Shown here one piece after another: positions 7,142-16,125 of a stretch of DNA of 48,614 nt. The notes under the pieces were generated by a model. The model was not told the origin of the DNA. It did no database searches and saw nothing but the letters and a program-made list of their open reading frames with translations. The translations under genes and the position numbers were made by a program. The first letter of the stretch is position 1; each line of letters starts with the position of its first letter. This DNA is from Betaproteobacteria bacterium (GTDB lineage: Bacteria > Pseudomonadota > Gammaproteobacteria > Burkholderiales > Burkholderiaceae_D): NCBI GenBank assembly GCA_013287275.1, contig JABDED010000016.1, positions 1 to 48,614 of the forward strand, read 5' to 3'.

Positions 7142-10100
7142 ATGTACCAACTTGGTTCGGATGAAAACAGCACGCTCTCCCGAGTTCTCAAGGAATTCCA
7201 CCGAAAAGCTGTAGTATCCCGATGCGCGGGCTTGCTGACCGTTCCAGCCTTCCACGCAAACACGATTCGGATAGAGACGTTAGTTCACTTAGCTGTGGCT
7301 TATTGTGGCGGCAAGCGCAAACCTACATTTTCAGATGTTGGCCGCTGGCTTAACCGAAACCTGGGAAATTCTGCGGTATCGAGTGCTGAAGACCCGCCCG
7401 AGGATGTTTTTGTTAGCAACATCTGTACGGCTCAGGGAAATTTTCGGCTGTTCGAGGGAACTTGGGAAAGCAATGACTTTCACCTTCAGCATATGTTGGA
7501 TACGGCAGAGTCTCTATCTTTAAGCGTACCGCCAATTGCGATTGCACTTCAACGCGTTTATGCATTGCTTCGATTGGGCGATGTAGTTGCTGCGCGTCTC
7601 AATCTTTTACGGTGGCACGCGGCGCCATCGTCACGGGAAGGTAATTTAACCGTCGGCCCAAATACAAATATCGATACGCGGGCGGCGGCGGTTACCTTTT
7701 CGATTGACGACCTTTATGCTGTAGGAATTGAGCCTGGGGATTTGGAACCTTTCTTGTTCACTGAAGCTGATAGGGCTACGCTTTCATCCCAAGTGGTCAC
7801 TCAAGGGACAGCGCTGGAACTGCGGCCACTGGTTCCTTTCGGCGATGAGTACGTACTTGCGCTACCTGCCGGCGTGGGATCGGCGCTACGTAGCTATATT
7901 TTGCGAGAGGTAGTCGCGGCAAAGGCTTTCTCTGTCTTTGAGAAAGCTCTGAGTTTACGGCAAGCATCGCTCGTCCGTCAGTTGCTGCGTCGGATGGAGG
8001 ATGAGTACGAGTCACTTTTATCTAGTGAGAAAAACCCGGAATTGCCTCAGATACAAAGCTGGTGTTTTGTTCGCGACACGAACCAACACGTTCATGTGGT
8101 AGTTCTTCATGAAGACCTAAAAGAATGCGTTGACCTCGGATGGGGTGTTACGAGAGAGCTCGGGGCTGCTCAACAAAGCGCCTTAGACGATTTTTTGCAA
8201 GGTAGTACTGTGCATTGTGAGAAACAGCCGAATTTTAAGCACGGTACTACACTTGTGATTTTCGCTGGCGTCGGTAGAGCCTTGTCTACTTCGCTGCCAA
8301 GATTAGGCGATTCTTGGGATATTCTTTCGCTGGGGCTTGCTGACTTGGATATGTTAGTAGCTTACTGTGATGATGCGCTTGAGCAGCTTTTTAAATTCCG
8401 GCACCAAGCTGCTTGGGTTACGAACAAGGGAGCTAAGTATTTCAACTTTGGAGACTTCTCACTCTTCTGTCAGTGGGTCCAGGACGACTTCAGCATCTGG
8501 CCGCGTGATTTACCACTTAGAGAGGGCTCGGTCTATATGGTTCCTCCGTCCTCTGTACTCGATTTCCGAAAAAATGTGCGAAGGTCACGCGATAAGCATT
8601 CAATACAAACTTGGTCAGGCAAGTGGATGGTTTGTGAGCGCTATGGAAGAAATTCCTTTTTCGACAGCCAGACCAAGCGTCCCATTTTTGTTTGCATGGA
8701 GGTGATTGAACACTTGATGCTCGCTGCCGCTGTGGAAACCGTGAAAGGAACACGATGGTTGATTTGCGTAAACGGCGGCTTTGATGCGAATAAGAGAAAG
8801 TATGTATTCCGTCTATGGTCTGACTTCCTAAATTCGTTTGCAGAGGTAGCGCTTTTCATTGATGAGAATTCGACGTCAATGCGGGCCGATGTCTTGGAAG
8901 TCTTCTTGGATTGTACGATGATGGTCGACGTCGAATCTGCAGCATACTCCGCCGCAGACGCCACGAGTAAAGATGCCGCTGTCGTAGAGATGACTGAAGG
9001 CCGTGCAGAAGTTCGACTTCCCGTGAATTTTTTTGCAGGCTTCCAGCAAGTGGAAAATGGAGGGGAGCGTGCTCTAATTTCAGTATTCGTTCGAGCGCTG
9101 GAGAAAGCTGCGAACTTGACCATTCCGTTTGAGGCGGAATTTGTAGAGCGCGCGGTAAATGTGGCCTTGCCGTCAGACGGCGCACGTCTTATTCATCTCT
9201 TTAGTAGCAAACTTAAGTCCGACCATCTGATTTGGAGTGCAAGCTCTGAACCGCGTTGGTTAAATCGCGCAGATGCTGCGTTTGTCCGTTTAAATCTAGC
9301 AAACGCGCCGCCTACTAATTCGAAGGTGGTAAACGGAAAAGAGGCCTGCACTGAGATTCTAAACGAATACGTGTCAAGTATTTGGGAGGAGATTAAGCTC
9401 TCGCTCAATGGGTTGGATTTAAGTTCGCTGTTGAAGGCTACATTTTTCTCGAATGAGGCTATCTACAGCGATAGGATCCACTGGCGCAGGACAGCACGCG
9501 CCGTATTATCCTTGAACGAAAATGGCGAAGGTCTTGATGCCGCATTTACCCAAGAACAAAAAAGAAATAGAACTTCATTGGCAACGCGGGTGCTCGCTGA
9601 AATGGCATTGTGCGAGTGCGCTGTTGAGGGAGGCGCATTAGTGACCGATTCGGAATTCGACTTATTGGCCGCGAAGGTTTCCCTTCTTATTGAGGTTGCG
9701 TCGGATTCTGATGCCATTCGTGGCAAGTTGGCACCTGGGCGGTTGACCATCTATCCAAACGGAGAATACGAGATTGACAGGTCCTACCAAGCGACAATCA
9801 TGCAGCCCTTCGTGGAGAATCAATACAATGATGAGTACCAAGATGCAGCCGGTGAGTACTCTCAGTACTATGAAAACAAGAATACCAGCGGTAAATCGAA
9901 AGCGTCTGATGTGTACAGCCAGGACTTCCTATTGGCTTTTGAGGCAGAGTACCGTCTAAGTCCGGATGAGCTAATCGACTGCTTCGCGGAACTGTCTGAC
10001 TTCGCAACCGACATCGGTCAAGTTGTTGTTGTCGCTTCTATAAATGAGATAAAGCGACGAATCGGTCAAAATCGTGGTTTGAGCCAAGTGAAGTGTGATG

Positions 10101-10831
10101 CGTTCGTCAAGGCCTTCTCCCTGGTTCGTAGACCCAAATGGGAGAAGGCACCGAAAGGATTTGCGGCGAGGGACATTTGGCCTTGGCTTTTTAAAAGAAG
10201 ACTCTCGATTATTGTGAGGCCCGTGGTGTCCACCGGTGCATCAGATAGCGATACGGCATACTTCGGCATCAGTCAAATTCTGCAATCGCTGAACTACCTG
10301 TTGGGGCGGTCCAGCAAAGCGTGGATGCCGCAGGACTTCTTTGTCTCCCAAGAGATGAAGGCATTTTCTGGAAAGACTGCCCATGCGTTAGGGGGCGTGT
10401 TCGAGGACGATGTCGTTCGTGAGTTGAACGCGAATGGATGGGAAGCGCGTGCACGCGTTCAGATGAGCGAGCTTGGTGCGCCTCGAGAATTGGGGGATGT
10501 CGATGTGCTGGCCTGGCGGCCAGACGGGCGCGTGCTCATCATTGAGTGCAAGCGTTTGCAGCCGGCACGGACAGTTGGTGAAGTGGCTGACGTCTTGCAG
10601 AAGTTTGCTGGAGAAGAGAAAGACAAATTAGCCCGTCACCTTAGACGACTGAGTTGGCTTCAGGCGTCGCCATCAGGAGTTCCCCGTGCTCTCAGGTTAG
10701 ATAAAGCGGCGATAATTTCATCTATTCAAGGGCGTCTGGTCACAAACACAGACGTGCCAATGATGTACGCGAAAGACCTGCCTATCCTTGTCTCGGAAAT
10801 CATTCCGACTCGATTACTGAAGACTATTTGA
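7142..10831 (+). CDS. Large protein with C-terminal PD-(D/E)XK nuclease domain; possible defence protein
   Basis: 1229 residues. The ATG at 7142 is preferred over the in-frame TTG at 7121 because GAGG lies 5 bases before it. About the first 1050 residues match no family I know; I see no Walker A motif, helicase motifs, membrane segment or signal peptide. Near the C-terminus GGVFEDDVVRELNANGW (Glu1088) precedes Asp1121 in GDVDVLAW, then Glu1135 and Lys1137 in IIECKRL: the restriction-endonuclease-like active site. A basic helix follows (KDKLARHLRRLSWL). Three 60-base rows counted by hand give 43-50% GC, below the neighbours. It is a single-gene insert flanked by direct repeats. Likely a DNA- or RNA-cutting protein, perhaps antiphage; the nuclease motif is seen, the role is inferred. 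Confidence 0.85.
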   Translation: MYQLGSDENSTLSRVLKEFHRKAVVSRCAGLLTVPAFHANTIRIETLVHLAVAYCGGKRKPTFSDVGRWLNRNLGNSAVSSAEDPPEDVFVSNICTAQGNFRLFEGTWESNDFHLQHMLDTAESLSLSVPPIAIALQRVYALLRLGDVVAARLNLLRWHAAPSSREGNLTVGPNTNIDTRAAAVTFSIDDLYAVGIEPGDLEPFLFTEADRATLSSQVVTQGTALELRPLVPFGDEYVLALPAGVGSALRSYILREVVAAKAFSVFEKALSLRQASLVRQLLRRMEDEYESLLSSEKNPELPQIQSWCFVRDTNQHVHVVVLHEDLKECVDLGWGVTRELGAAQQSALDDFLQGSTVHCEKQPNFKHGTTLVIFAGVGRALSTSLPRLGDSWDILSLGLADLDMLVAYCDDALEQLFKFRHQAAWVTNKGAKYFNFGDFSLFCQWVQDDFSIWPRDLPLREGSVYMVPPSSVLDFRKNVRRSRDKHSIQTWSGKWMVCERYGRNSFFDSQTKRPIFVCMEVIEHLMLAAAVETVKGTRWLICVNGGFDANKRKYVFRLWSDFLNSFAEVALFIDENSTSMRADVLEVFLDCTMMVDVESAAYSAADATSKDAAVVEMTEGRAEVRLPVNFFAGFQQVENGGERALISVFVRALEKAANLTIPFEAEFVERAVNVALPSDGARLIHLFSSKLKSDHLIWSASSEPRWLNRADAAFVRLNLANAPPTNSKVVNGKEACTEILNEYVSSIWEEIKLSLNGLDLSSLLKATFFSNEAIYSDRIHWRRTARAVLSLNENGEGLDAAFTQEQKRNRTSLATRVLAEMALCECAVEGGALVTDSEFDLLAAKVSLLIEVASDSDAIRGKLAPGRLTIYPNGEYEIDRSYQATIMQPFVENQYNDEYQDAAGEYSQYYENKNTSGKSKASDVYSQDFLLAFEAEYRLSPDELIDCFAELSDFATDIGQVVVVASINEIKRRIGQNRGLSQVKCDAFVKAFSLVRRPKWEKAPKGFAARDIWPWLFKRRLSIIVRPVVSTGASDSDTAYFGISQILQSLNYLLGRSSKAWMPQDFFVSQEMKAFSGKTAHALGGVFEDDVVRELNANGWEARARVQMSELGAPRELGDVDVLAWRPDGRVLIIECKRLQPARTVGEVADVLQKFAGEEKDKLARHLRRLSWLQASPSGVPRALRLDKAAIISSIQGRLVTNTDVPMMYAKDLPILVSEIIPTRLLKTI

Positions 10832-10892
10832 AGTACAAACTAATTTCATGAACCCTCTTCTGGTTGTCAGTGGCCCCAAGAAGACCAACAGA

Positions 10893-10935
10893 TGATTATT
10901 CCCCCGCCCCTCTCCTATTTCAGCAATCACGTTTC
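10893..10935. repeat. Duplicated left flank of REP doublet, with half a terminator
   Basis: The 21 bases just left of copy B (10915-10935) are identical to the 21 bases left of copy A (6788-6808). Further left, 10893-10914 is a degenerate version of the right arm of the peptidase terminator (6766-6787). The direct repeat is therefore longer than the mobile element itself. The opposite arm of the hairpin is missing here, so this copy cannot form the terminator. Confidence 0.65.
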
Positions 10936-11080
10936 GTAGGGTGCCAATAGCGCAGCGCATTGCACCGAACGGGATTTAAACTAAGCTGGTACATGATCGA
11001 AGCTGAATACAGGTATTGCAAACGGTCGTGATATTTTGAAGCCGCTTGTGGTGCAATACGCTGCGCTATTGGCACCCTAC
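10936..11080. repeat. REP-doublet (REPIN/MITE-like) element, copy B
   Basis: A 145-bp element, same length and orientation as copy A, with one mismatch between its 32-bp terminal inverted repeats. Together the two copies bracket the nuclease gene. No coding potential. The shared sequence extends left of the element but not right of it, so the pair is not explained by two independent insertions alone. Confidence 0.8.
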
Positions 11081-11099
11081 CTACTACTCCTTGTGACTA

Positions 11100-11507
11100 C
11101 TACGAATTCTCCGCGAGATTTTTCAATTTTCTCAGCACATCCGCAAAATCCGCAGTAACCATAGGCCCAAATTCCGCCTCGGCGGGTCCGGTAATTTCTG
11201 TGCTGTAGATGACCTTGGTGCGGCCTGAGTCCAAGGGAACGATCCTGTGGTACACCACTACCCGGGTTCCGTCTATGACGGTTTCATCGGTAAAGCCTTC
11301 GTTCTCTTTGACATCCGTCAAGGTGCTGATGAATGCTTCTTCGCCGGGAGGCTGCATCGAGAAGGTCGTTCCGCTCGCAAACGGGCCACGCATTTCCAGG
11401 TATTCGATGCCGTCGTTCCAATTTTTCCAGCCAGGGACGTCTGAAAACAGCTTCCAGATTTGCGCAGGGCTAGCTGTTGTCTCCATGCTTTCTTCATGAG
11501 TCCACAT
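11100..11507 (-). CDS. SRPBCC-fold protein (polyketide cyclase/dehydrase-like)
   Basis: A 135-residue cytosolic protein with the layout of the START/SRPBCC superfamily: an N-terminal strand with helix-forming SPAQIWKLFSDVPGWKNWN, a central FASGTTFSMQPPGE strand region, and a C-terminal long helix (MVTADFADVLRKLKNLAENS). The fold binds small hydrophobic ligands; no catalytic residue can be named. The ATG at 11507 has an excellent GGAGGAAT ribosome site. It stops about 20 bases from REP copy B. It lies in the accessory patch and may have arrived with it. No recognisable partner. Confidence 0.85.
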   Translation of the reverse strand: MWTHEESMETTASPAQIWKLFSDVPGWKNWNDGIEYLEMRGPFASGTTFSMQPPGEEAFISTLTDVKENEGFTDETVIDGTRVVVYHRIVPLDSGRTKVIYSTEITGPAEAEFGPMVTADFADVLRKLKNLAENS

Positions 11508-11710
11508 AATTCCTCCGGGTTGTCTGGCACGATTCAGTTCGGATGCTTGCTTTCTGCTTCAAAACGGCGAGAGCCGCCAACGCGATGATTGCCCTGACGG
11601 CTCCCGTTTCTAAAACCAAACCAGCATATTCCAGTCGTTTGCAGTTTGCAGCTTCAGCAATTTGCATAGCATGATCCTGCAAGAAAATGCCGTATGACTA
11701 ACTCAATCGC

Positions 11711-12055
11711 TTACCAGAATTTCCAAAACGGTTTGGTACGGGCTTTGGGAGGGGGATATTCAAAAGATGATTGGCATTCAAGACCATCGCCATTTATCTG
11801 GAAGCTTATTTTCGCCTTGATCCAGAAATTTCCACTCTCCATGTCACGAACGTACATTTCGTCAATCAGGTCTCGCAATTTTTCGCTAATGCTGGCAGTA
11901 CCCGGCTCACCTTCACTCTTGAGTTTATAGGTGATGTGTACCCCGTCAACGCAATCAATTGTCAGTGAGCCCTTTGTCCATTCTTTTGGAATGCACAATA
12001 CCATTTCCGAAATGAGCCGGGTCAATACGTCCGCTTGTTGTTGAAACTTATCCAC
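11711..12055 (-). CDS. YezG/DUF600-like immunity protein (orphan)
   Basis: About 114 residues from the GTG at 12055, chosen because GAAAGG sits 7 bases upstream; the ATG at 12139 has no clear site and would add 28 residues of unlike composition. The pattern resembles YezG/DUF600 immunity proteins: an N-terminal helix leading to MVLCIPKEW, strands with DGVHITYKLK, then a helix LRDLIDEMY and SGNFWIKAKISFQINGDG before FEY. Such proteins neutralise LXG- or polymorphic-type toxins. No toxin gene is seen nearby, so it would be an orphan. The gene and its upstream region are AT-rich, a sign of transfer. Family assignment is from memory of the pattern and is tentative. Confidence 0.6.
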   Translation of the reverse strand: MDKFQQQADVLTRLISEMVLCIPKEWTKGSLTIDCVDGVHITYKLKSEGEPGTASISEKLRDLIDEMYVRDMESGNFWIKAKISFQINGDGLECQSSFEYPPPKARTKPFWKFW

Positions 12056-12255
12056 GTTCAGCCTTTCAATTTTATTTGGTTGAGATGCTGTTCTTCGCCC
12101 TATGCATGGAGCCAAAGGCGCTTTCAATTTTATCAACATTTATTATTAAATAACAACAAATTATTTTTTGATAAGATAATTATTGATACTGACAGGTCAT
12201 TAAGTTTGTATTGATTGATTAGTTTATCTGCCGACTGAACGCATCTGCCAAAAGA

Positions 12256-12301
12256 AAAAAGCGCGGGGCAATCATCTCTCAATGATTGCCCCGCGCTTTT
12301 T
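12256..12301. terminator. Bidirectional hairpin terminator after slyD
   Basis: The 20-bp perfect stem (12256-12275 with 12282-12301) has GC-rich arms, a 6-base loop and T runs on both strands. On the minus strand it ends the slyD transcript. The AT-rich 12140-12250 stretch beside it has no gene I can support and should hold the promoter of the immunity-like gene. Confidence 0.85.
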
Positions 12302-12345
12302 CGATTAGATCACTGCAACACCTGAACAGGTGTTGCTAACTCCGA

Positions 12346-12825
12346 TCAATGATGATGGCCGTGCTCGCCGTGTACGTGGCCGTGCGCGATTTCTTCGTCG
12401 CTGGCGGCGCGTACTTCCAGTACGCTGGCGTCAAAGCGGATGGTCATGCCGGCCAGTGGATGGTTGCCGTCCACGGTGACCTTGCCTGCGTCGATGGCGG
12501 TGACGCGGAACTGCATCGATTCTTCGGTTTCCGGATCGCGGGTTTCAAACATCATGCCGACTTCGATATCGGGTGGGAACAGGCCGATCTCTTCTTCGCG
12601 CACCAATTCTGCTTCGTGCTCGCCGAAGGCGTCTTGCGGCGCCATCGTCACCGAGATGGTGTCGCCTGCTGCTTTGCCTTCCAGCGCTTCTTCCACCGCC
12701 GGCAGGATATTGTCGTAGCCGCCGTGCAGGTAGACGATAGGCTCTTCGTTTTTGTCGATGATCTTGCCGGCGTCGTCGAACATTGTGTAGTTCAGCGAGA
12801 CGGCGGTATTTTCAGTAATTTTCAT
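12346..12825 (-). CDS. slyD: FKBP-type peptidyl-prolyl isomerase SlyD
   Basis: 159 residues. The FKBP domain with the inserted IF chaperone flap is recognisable: NTAVSLNYTMFDDAGKIID, then PIVYLHGGYDNILPAVEEAL, the flap around DAFGEHEAELVREE, then GNHPLAGMTIRFDASVLEVR. It ends in a short His-rich tail (HGHVHGEHGHHH) that binds nickel or other metals, as in SlyD. It catalyses proline cis/trans isomerisation in the cytosol and can serve metalloenzyme maturation. The gene stands alone between its own terminator and cobQ, whose stop lies 144 bases downstream of the slyD start in window coordinates. Confidence 0.93.
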   Translation of the reverse strand: MKITENTAVSLNYTMFDDAGKIIDKNEEPIVYLHGGYDNILPAVEEALEGKAAGDTISVTMAPQDAFGEHEAELVREEEIGLFPPDIEVGMMFETRDPETEESMQFRVTAIDAGKVTVDGNHPLAGMTIRFDASVLEVRAASDEEIAHGHVHGEHGHHH

Positions 12826-12969
12826 GATGTCTGGTATTAATAAGGATTTGTCGATTCCGACAGGAGCGATTTGGCAAAATCAGACACAAATCAAAAACAC
12901 CATCGGTCAATTAATTATTTCAAACACAATACAAACTGTGCTCAGGGGTGAATTGTATCAGAGCATGCC

Positions 12970-14412
12970 TTAAAGCTTTTGCAAAGCTTCCAGCAAGGGC
13001 GCGCAAGCATCTGCTACCCGGTTGATGCTTTGCTCACGCAAAGCCGCCAGATCTACCTTGACAGCGGTTTTCAGGCCCGCCCACTCCAGCAGGGCCGCGC
13101 CGGCGTCCGGCTCGTCGAACATGCCGTGCAAATAAGAGCCTAAGATCTGGTCATCCGGCGAGCGCGTGCCCTCTTCTTCGCCATTGATGATAAACGCCGG
13201 CAAGGTATCGTTGCTGGCATAGGTGAGGCCCATGTGGATTTCATAGCCGCTTACCTTGGCCTTGTCCTGGCTGCCGAACGCGCAATAGCCGCTGACCTGC
13301 TGCAGACGCTTTTCCTGCGTCAGCTCGGTGGTGATATCCAGCAAACCCAGGCCGGAAGAATCGCCGGGAGCGCCCTCCACGCCGTGCGGATCGCTGACCA
13401 CCTGCCCCAGCATCTGGTAACCGCCGCAGATGCCTATCACCTTGCCGCCGTAGCGCAGATGCTTTTCCAGCGCATCCAGCCAGCCTTGCCCGATCAGGAA
13501 ATCCAGATCGGCGCGGGTATTCTTGCTGCCGGGAAGCACTATCAGATCGGCCGCCGGTATCGCGTGGCCGGGGCCGATGAATTGCAGGTCGACATCCGGG
13601 TGCGCGCGCAGCGCGTCGAAATCGGTATGGTTGGAGATGCGCGGAATCGCCGGCACGATGATGCGGAACTTGCCTGTACCGCTCTGGCTGGACTGGATCG
13701 CATCTTCCGCATCCAGTTGCAGGCCGTGCAAATACGGCAGCACCGCCAGCACTGGCTTGCCGGTCTTCTGCAGCAGCCATTCCAGGCCGGGTTCCAGCAG
13801 GCCTATGTCGCCGCGGAAACGGTTGATGACAAAACCGACGATGCGCTTTTGCTCCGACTCGGACAGGCATTCCAGCGTGCCGACAAAGTGCGCGAACACG
13901 CCGCCGCGATCGATATCGGCGACCAGGATCACCGGGCAATCGACGGCCTCGGCAAAACCCATATTGGCGATATCGCGCTCGCGCAGATTGATCTCGGCCG
14001 GGCTGCCAGCACCTTCGACAATGATGGCTTCATATTGCTGCTGCAGCCGCTGGTAGGATTCCAGCACCGCCTGCATGGCCACGGTCTTGTATTGGTGATA
14101 GTCGCGCGCATTCATGTCGGCGCGCACCTTGCCGTGGATGATGACCTGTGCTCCGGTATCGGATGACGGTTTCAGCAAGACTGGGTTCATGTCGGTATGC
14201 GCGGGCAAACCCGCCGCCATGGCCTGCAGGGCCTGCGCGCGCCCTATCTCGCCGCCGCCCACCGTCACCGCGCTGTTCAGTGCCATGTTCTGCGGTTTCA
14301 TCGGCACTACCTTCACACCCTGCCTGGCCAGCAGCCGGCACAGCGCTGCCACAACGGTGCTCTTGCCGGCGTCGGAGGTCGTGCCCTGCACCATCAGCGT
14401 AGCTAGTTTCAT
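12970..14412 (-). CDS. cobQ: Cobyric acid synthase (CobQ/CbiP)
   Basis: 480 residues, full length. It amidates side chains b, d, e and g of adenosylcobyrinic acid a,c-diamide using glutamine and ATP. The N-terminal DTBS-like P-loop region reads [20 protein letters not shown] and continues [13 protein letters not shown]. The C-terminal class I glutamine amidotransferase domain has its nucleophile Cys329 in [12 protein letters not shown]. It is the last gene of the long minus-strand cobalamin run and begins 4 bases after the preceding btuF-like gene stops. Confidence 0.95.
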   Translation of the reverse strand: MKLATLMVQGTTSDAGKSTVVAALCRLLARQGVKVVPMKPQNMALNSAVTVGGGEIGRAQALQAMAAGLPAHTDMNPVLLKPSSDTGAQVIIHGKVRADMNARDYHQYKTVAMQAVLESYQRLQQQYEAIIVEGAGSPAEINLRERDIANMGFAEAVDCPVILVADIDRGGVFAHFVGTLECLSESEQKRIVGFVINRFRGDIGLLEPGLEWLLQKTGKPVLAVLPYLHGLQLDAEDAIQSSQSGTGKFRIIVPAIPRISNHTDFDALRAHPDVDLQFIGPGHAIPAADLIVLPGSKNTRADLDFLIGQGWLDALEKHLRYGGKVIGICGGYQMLGQVVSDPHGVEGAPGDSSGLGLLDITTELTQEKRLQQVSGYCAFGSQDKAKVSGYEIHMGLTYASNDTLPAFIINGEEEGTRSPDDQILGSYLHGMFDEPDAGAALLEWAGLKTAVKVDLAALREQSINRVADACAPLLEALQKL

Positions 14413-14416
14413 CTTT

Positions 14417-15217
14417 TTATTTGTCCTGTTTCAGTTGCCAGGCTGCGATCAATGCCTGTATCTGCGGCAGGCCTTCAGTGATCGCGCACGGCCCGGGTGA
14501 CAGGATGTCCGCCGACTTGATCTCGGCGACGTGGCCGTTCCTCACCGCCGGAATCTGTTCCCAGCCTGGCCGCGCGCATAATAACTCGGGCCGGAATTTC
14601 TTGCCGCACCAGGATCCGATGATGATATTCGGCGCGCGCCGTATGATCTCATCTGCATCGGCGATGATGCGCTCTTTGGCGCTGTGATGCTGCGCCAGAT
14701 CGGCAAAGGCGTCCTCGCCACCGGCTATGCCTATCAATTCGGATACCCAGCCTATGCCACTCATCATGGGCGTATCCCATTCTTCAAAATACACTTTGGG
14801 CCGCGCTGTCCACGCCGCGGCTTTTTGCCTGGCAAGCGCCATCTCCGCTTCCAGCTCCATGATCAATCTTTGCCCCTGTTCCTGCTTGTCCACCATCGCC
14901 GCCAGCATGGCAATCATGCGCAGGATGCCGACGACGCTACGCTGGTTGAACAGATGCACTTCAATACCGGCCTTGACCAGGTCGCGGCAGATATCGGCCT
15001 GCATGTCCGAAAAGCCGATGACCAGGTCCGGCTTCACATCCAGGATGCGCTCTATCCTGGAGGAAGAAAAGCCGGATATCCTGGTCTTTTCCTGGCGTGC
15101 CCGCGCCGGCCGGGTGGTGAAGCCGGAGATGCCGGCGATATACTGTTCCGCTCCTAGCGCATACAGGGTCTCTACCGCTTCTGTGCATAGACAGGCAATG
15201 CGCTGATAGTGGCTCAT
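14417..15217 (-). CDS. BtuF-like cobalamin-binding protein without signal peptide
   Basis: 266 residues with the type III periplasmic binding protein fold typical of Btu[23 protein letters not shown], then [30 protein letters not shown] and [15 protein letters not shown]. Unlike its neighbour it has no signal sequence, so it should stay in the cytosol unless exported otherwise. Its ATG overlaps the stop of btuF as ATGA, and it stops 4 bases before cobQ. Similar leaderless BtuF-like proteins occur in cobalamin clusters, but their role is not settled; a corrinoid-binding or trafficking role is inference. Confidence 0.85.
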   Translation of the reverse strand: MSHYQRIACLCTEAVETLYALGAEQYIAGISGFTTRPARARQEKTRISGFSSSRIERILDVKPDLVIGFSDMQADICRDLVKAGIEVHLFNQRSVVGILRMIAMLAAMVDKQEQGQRLIMELEAEMALARQKAAAWTARPKVYFEEWDTPMMSGIGWVSELIGIAGGEDAFADLAQHHSAKERIIADADEIIRRAPNIIIGSWCGKKFRPELLCARPGWEQIPAVRNGHVAEIKSADILSPGPCAITEGLPQIQALIAAWQLKQDK

Positions 15218-16125
15218 GGCTTTTGGCCCGCCCCGGCATTTTTAACCACATTGCGGTTGTTGCGCGCAATGTCCAGCGCTTCGCATACCGCCCTGACGCC
15301 CTCTATGATGCGCGGGCCTGGGCGGTTCAATTCATCGCCGTCTATCGCGACCAGGTTATGGTTTTTCACCGCCAGCATGCTGGTGAAGGGTTTCCATTGC
15401 TCTATGCCGCTGGCGCCCTGGTTCTTGCTGTCGCCGCTTACCAGCACTTCCGGATTTTCCGCCAGCACCGCTTCCAGGCTCACGGTCGGCGCCGCCACCG
15501 GCAGCTTGCCGAAAATATTTTCGCCGCCGCAGGTGCGTATCACGTCGCTGACGATGTGCTGGTCATTCAGCGTATACAGCGGCTTGCCCCAGACCTGGTA
15601 AAACACTTTGACATTGCTACTGGACTGGTAGCGGCCGCTGAGTTGCGCCAGTTGTCGGCTGAAGTCCCTGGCTGCGGCCTGCGCCTGTTTTTCGGTGCCG
15701 AACATCGCGCCCATCTTGAGCAGGGTTTCCGGTATCTGCTCCAGCTTGCGCGGGTCGCTGAAAAAGTAGGGAATGCCGGATTTTTTCAGCGGTTCCAGTT
15801 GCCGTTCAAACGCACCATGCATCCAGACGATCAACAGGTCCGGCTTCATTGCGATCACGCGCTCTATGTCTATCTGCCGGTTATCGCCTATGCGCGGAAT
15901 ATTCTTGGCTGCTGCCGGATAGTCGCTATATTTGACGGTCGCGACAATACGCTCGCCGGCGCCGGCCGCATAGATGAGTTCGGTCACGTGCGGCGACAGG
16001 CTGATGATTCTTTGCGCCGGCTTTTGCAATACGATGGTATTGCCGATGTCGTCGGTGACGGTAATTGCCGCCTGCGCCTGTACAGTCGCAAGCAAACAAA
16101 ATAGGCAAAGCAAGAGTTTTTTCAT
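15214..16125 (-). CDS. btuF: Cobalamin ABC transporter periplasmic binding protein BtuF
   Basis: 303 residues from the ATG at 16125. This start gives a proper signal peptide (MKKLLLCLFCLLATVQAQA), has GAGGAAG 3 bases upstream and overlaps the cobD stop as TAATG. The mature part has the BtuF pattern: QRIISLSPHVTELIYAAGAG, VKYSDYPAAAKNIPRIGD, RVIAMKPDLLIVW and YQVWGKPLYTLNDQH. It captures corrinoids in the periplasm and hands them to BtuCD, encoded a few genes upstream in the same operon. Confidence 0.93.
   Translation of the reverse strand: MKKLLLCLFCLLATVQAQAAITVTDDIGNTIVLQKPAQRIISLSPHVTELIYAAGAGERIVATVKYSDYPAAAKNIPRIGDNRQIDIERVIAMKPDLLIVWMHGAFERQLEPLKKSGIPYFFSDPRKLEQIPETLLKMGAMFGTEKQAQAAARDFSRQLAQLSGRYQSSSNVKVFYQVWGKPLYTLNDQHIVSDVIRTCGGENIFGKLPVAAPTVSLEAVLAENPEVLVSGDSKNQGASGIEQWKPFTSMLAVKNHNLVAIDGDELNRPGPRIIEGVRAVCEALDIARNNRNVVKNAGAGQKP

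Noticed and set aside
9874-9906. SGKS sequence in the large nuclease protein as an ATP-binding loop
   Set aside because: It lacks the upstream glycine spacing of a Walker A motif and no Walker B is visible; treated as chance.
11494-11682. Small minus-strand frame upstream of the SRPBCC gene
   Set aside because: It needs a TTG start without ribosome site, overlaps the SRPBCC start, and looks like leader sequence with an imperfect stem.
6711-12345. CRISPR array or prophage in the accessory patch
   Set aside because: The repeats are palindromic and occur only twice with no spacer structure; no integrase, phage structural or tRNA attachment sequence was seen.
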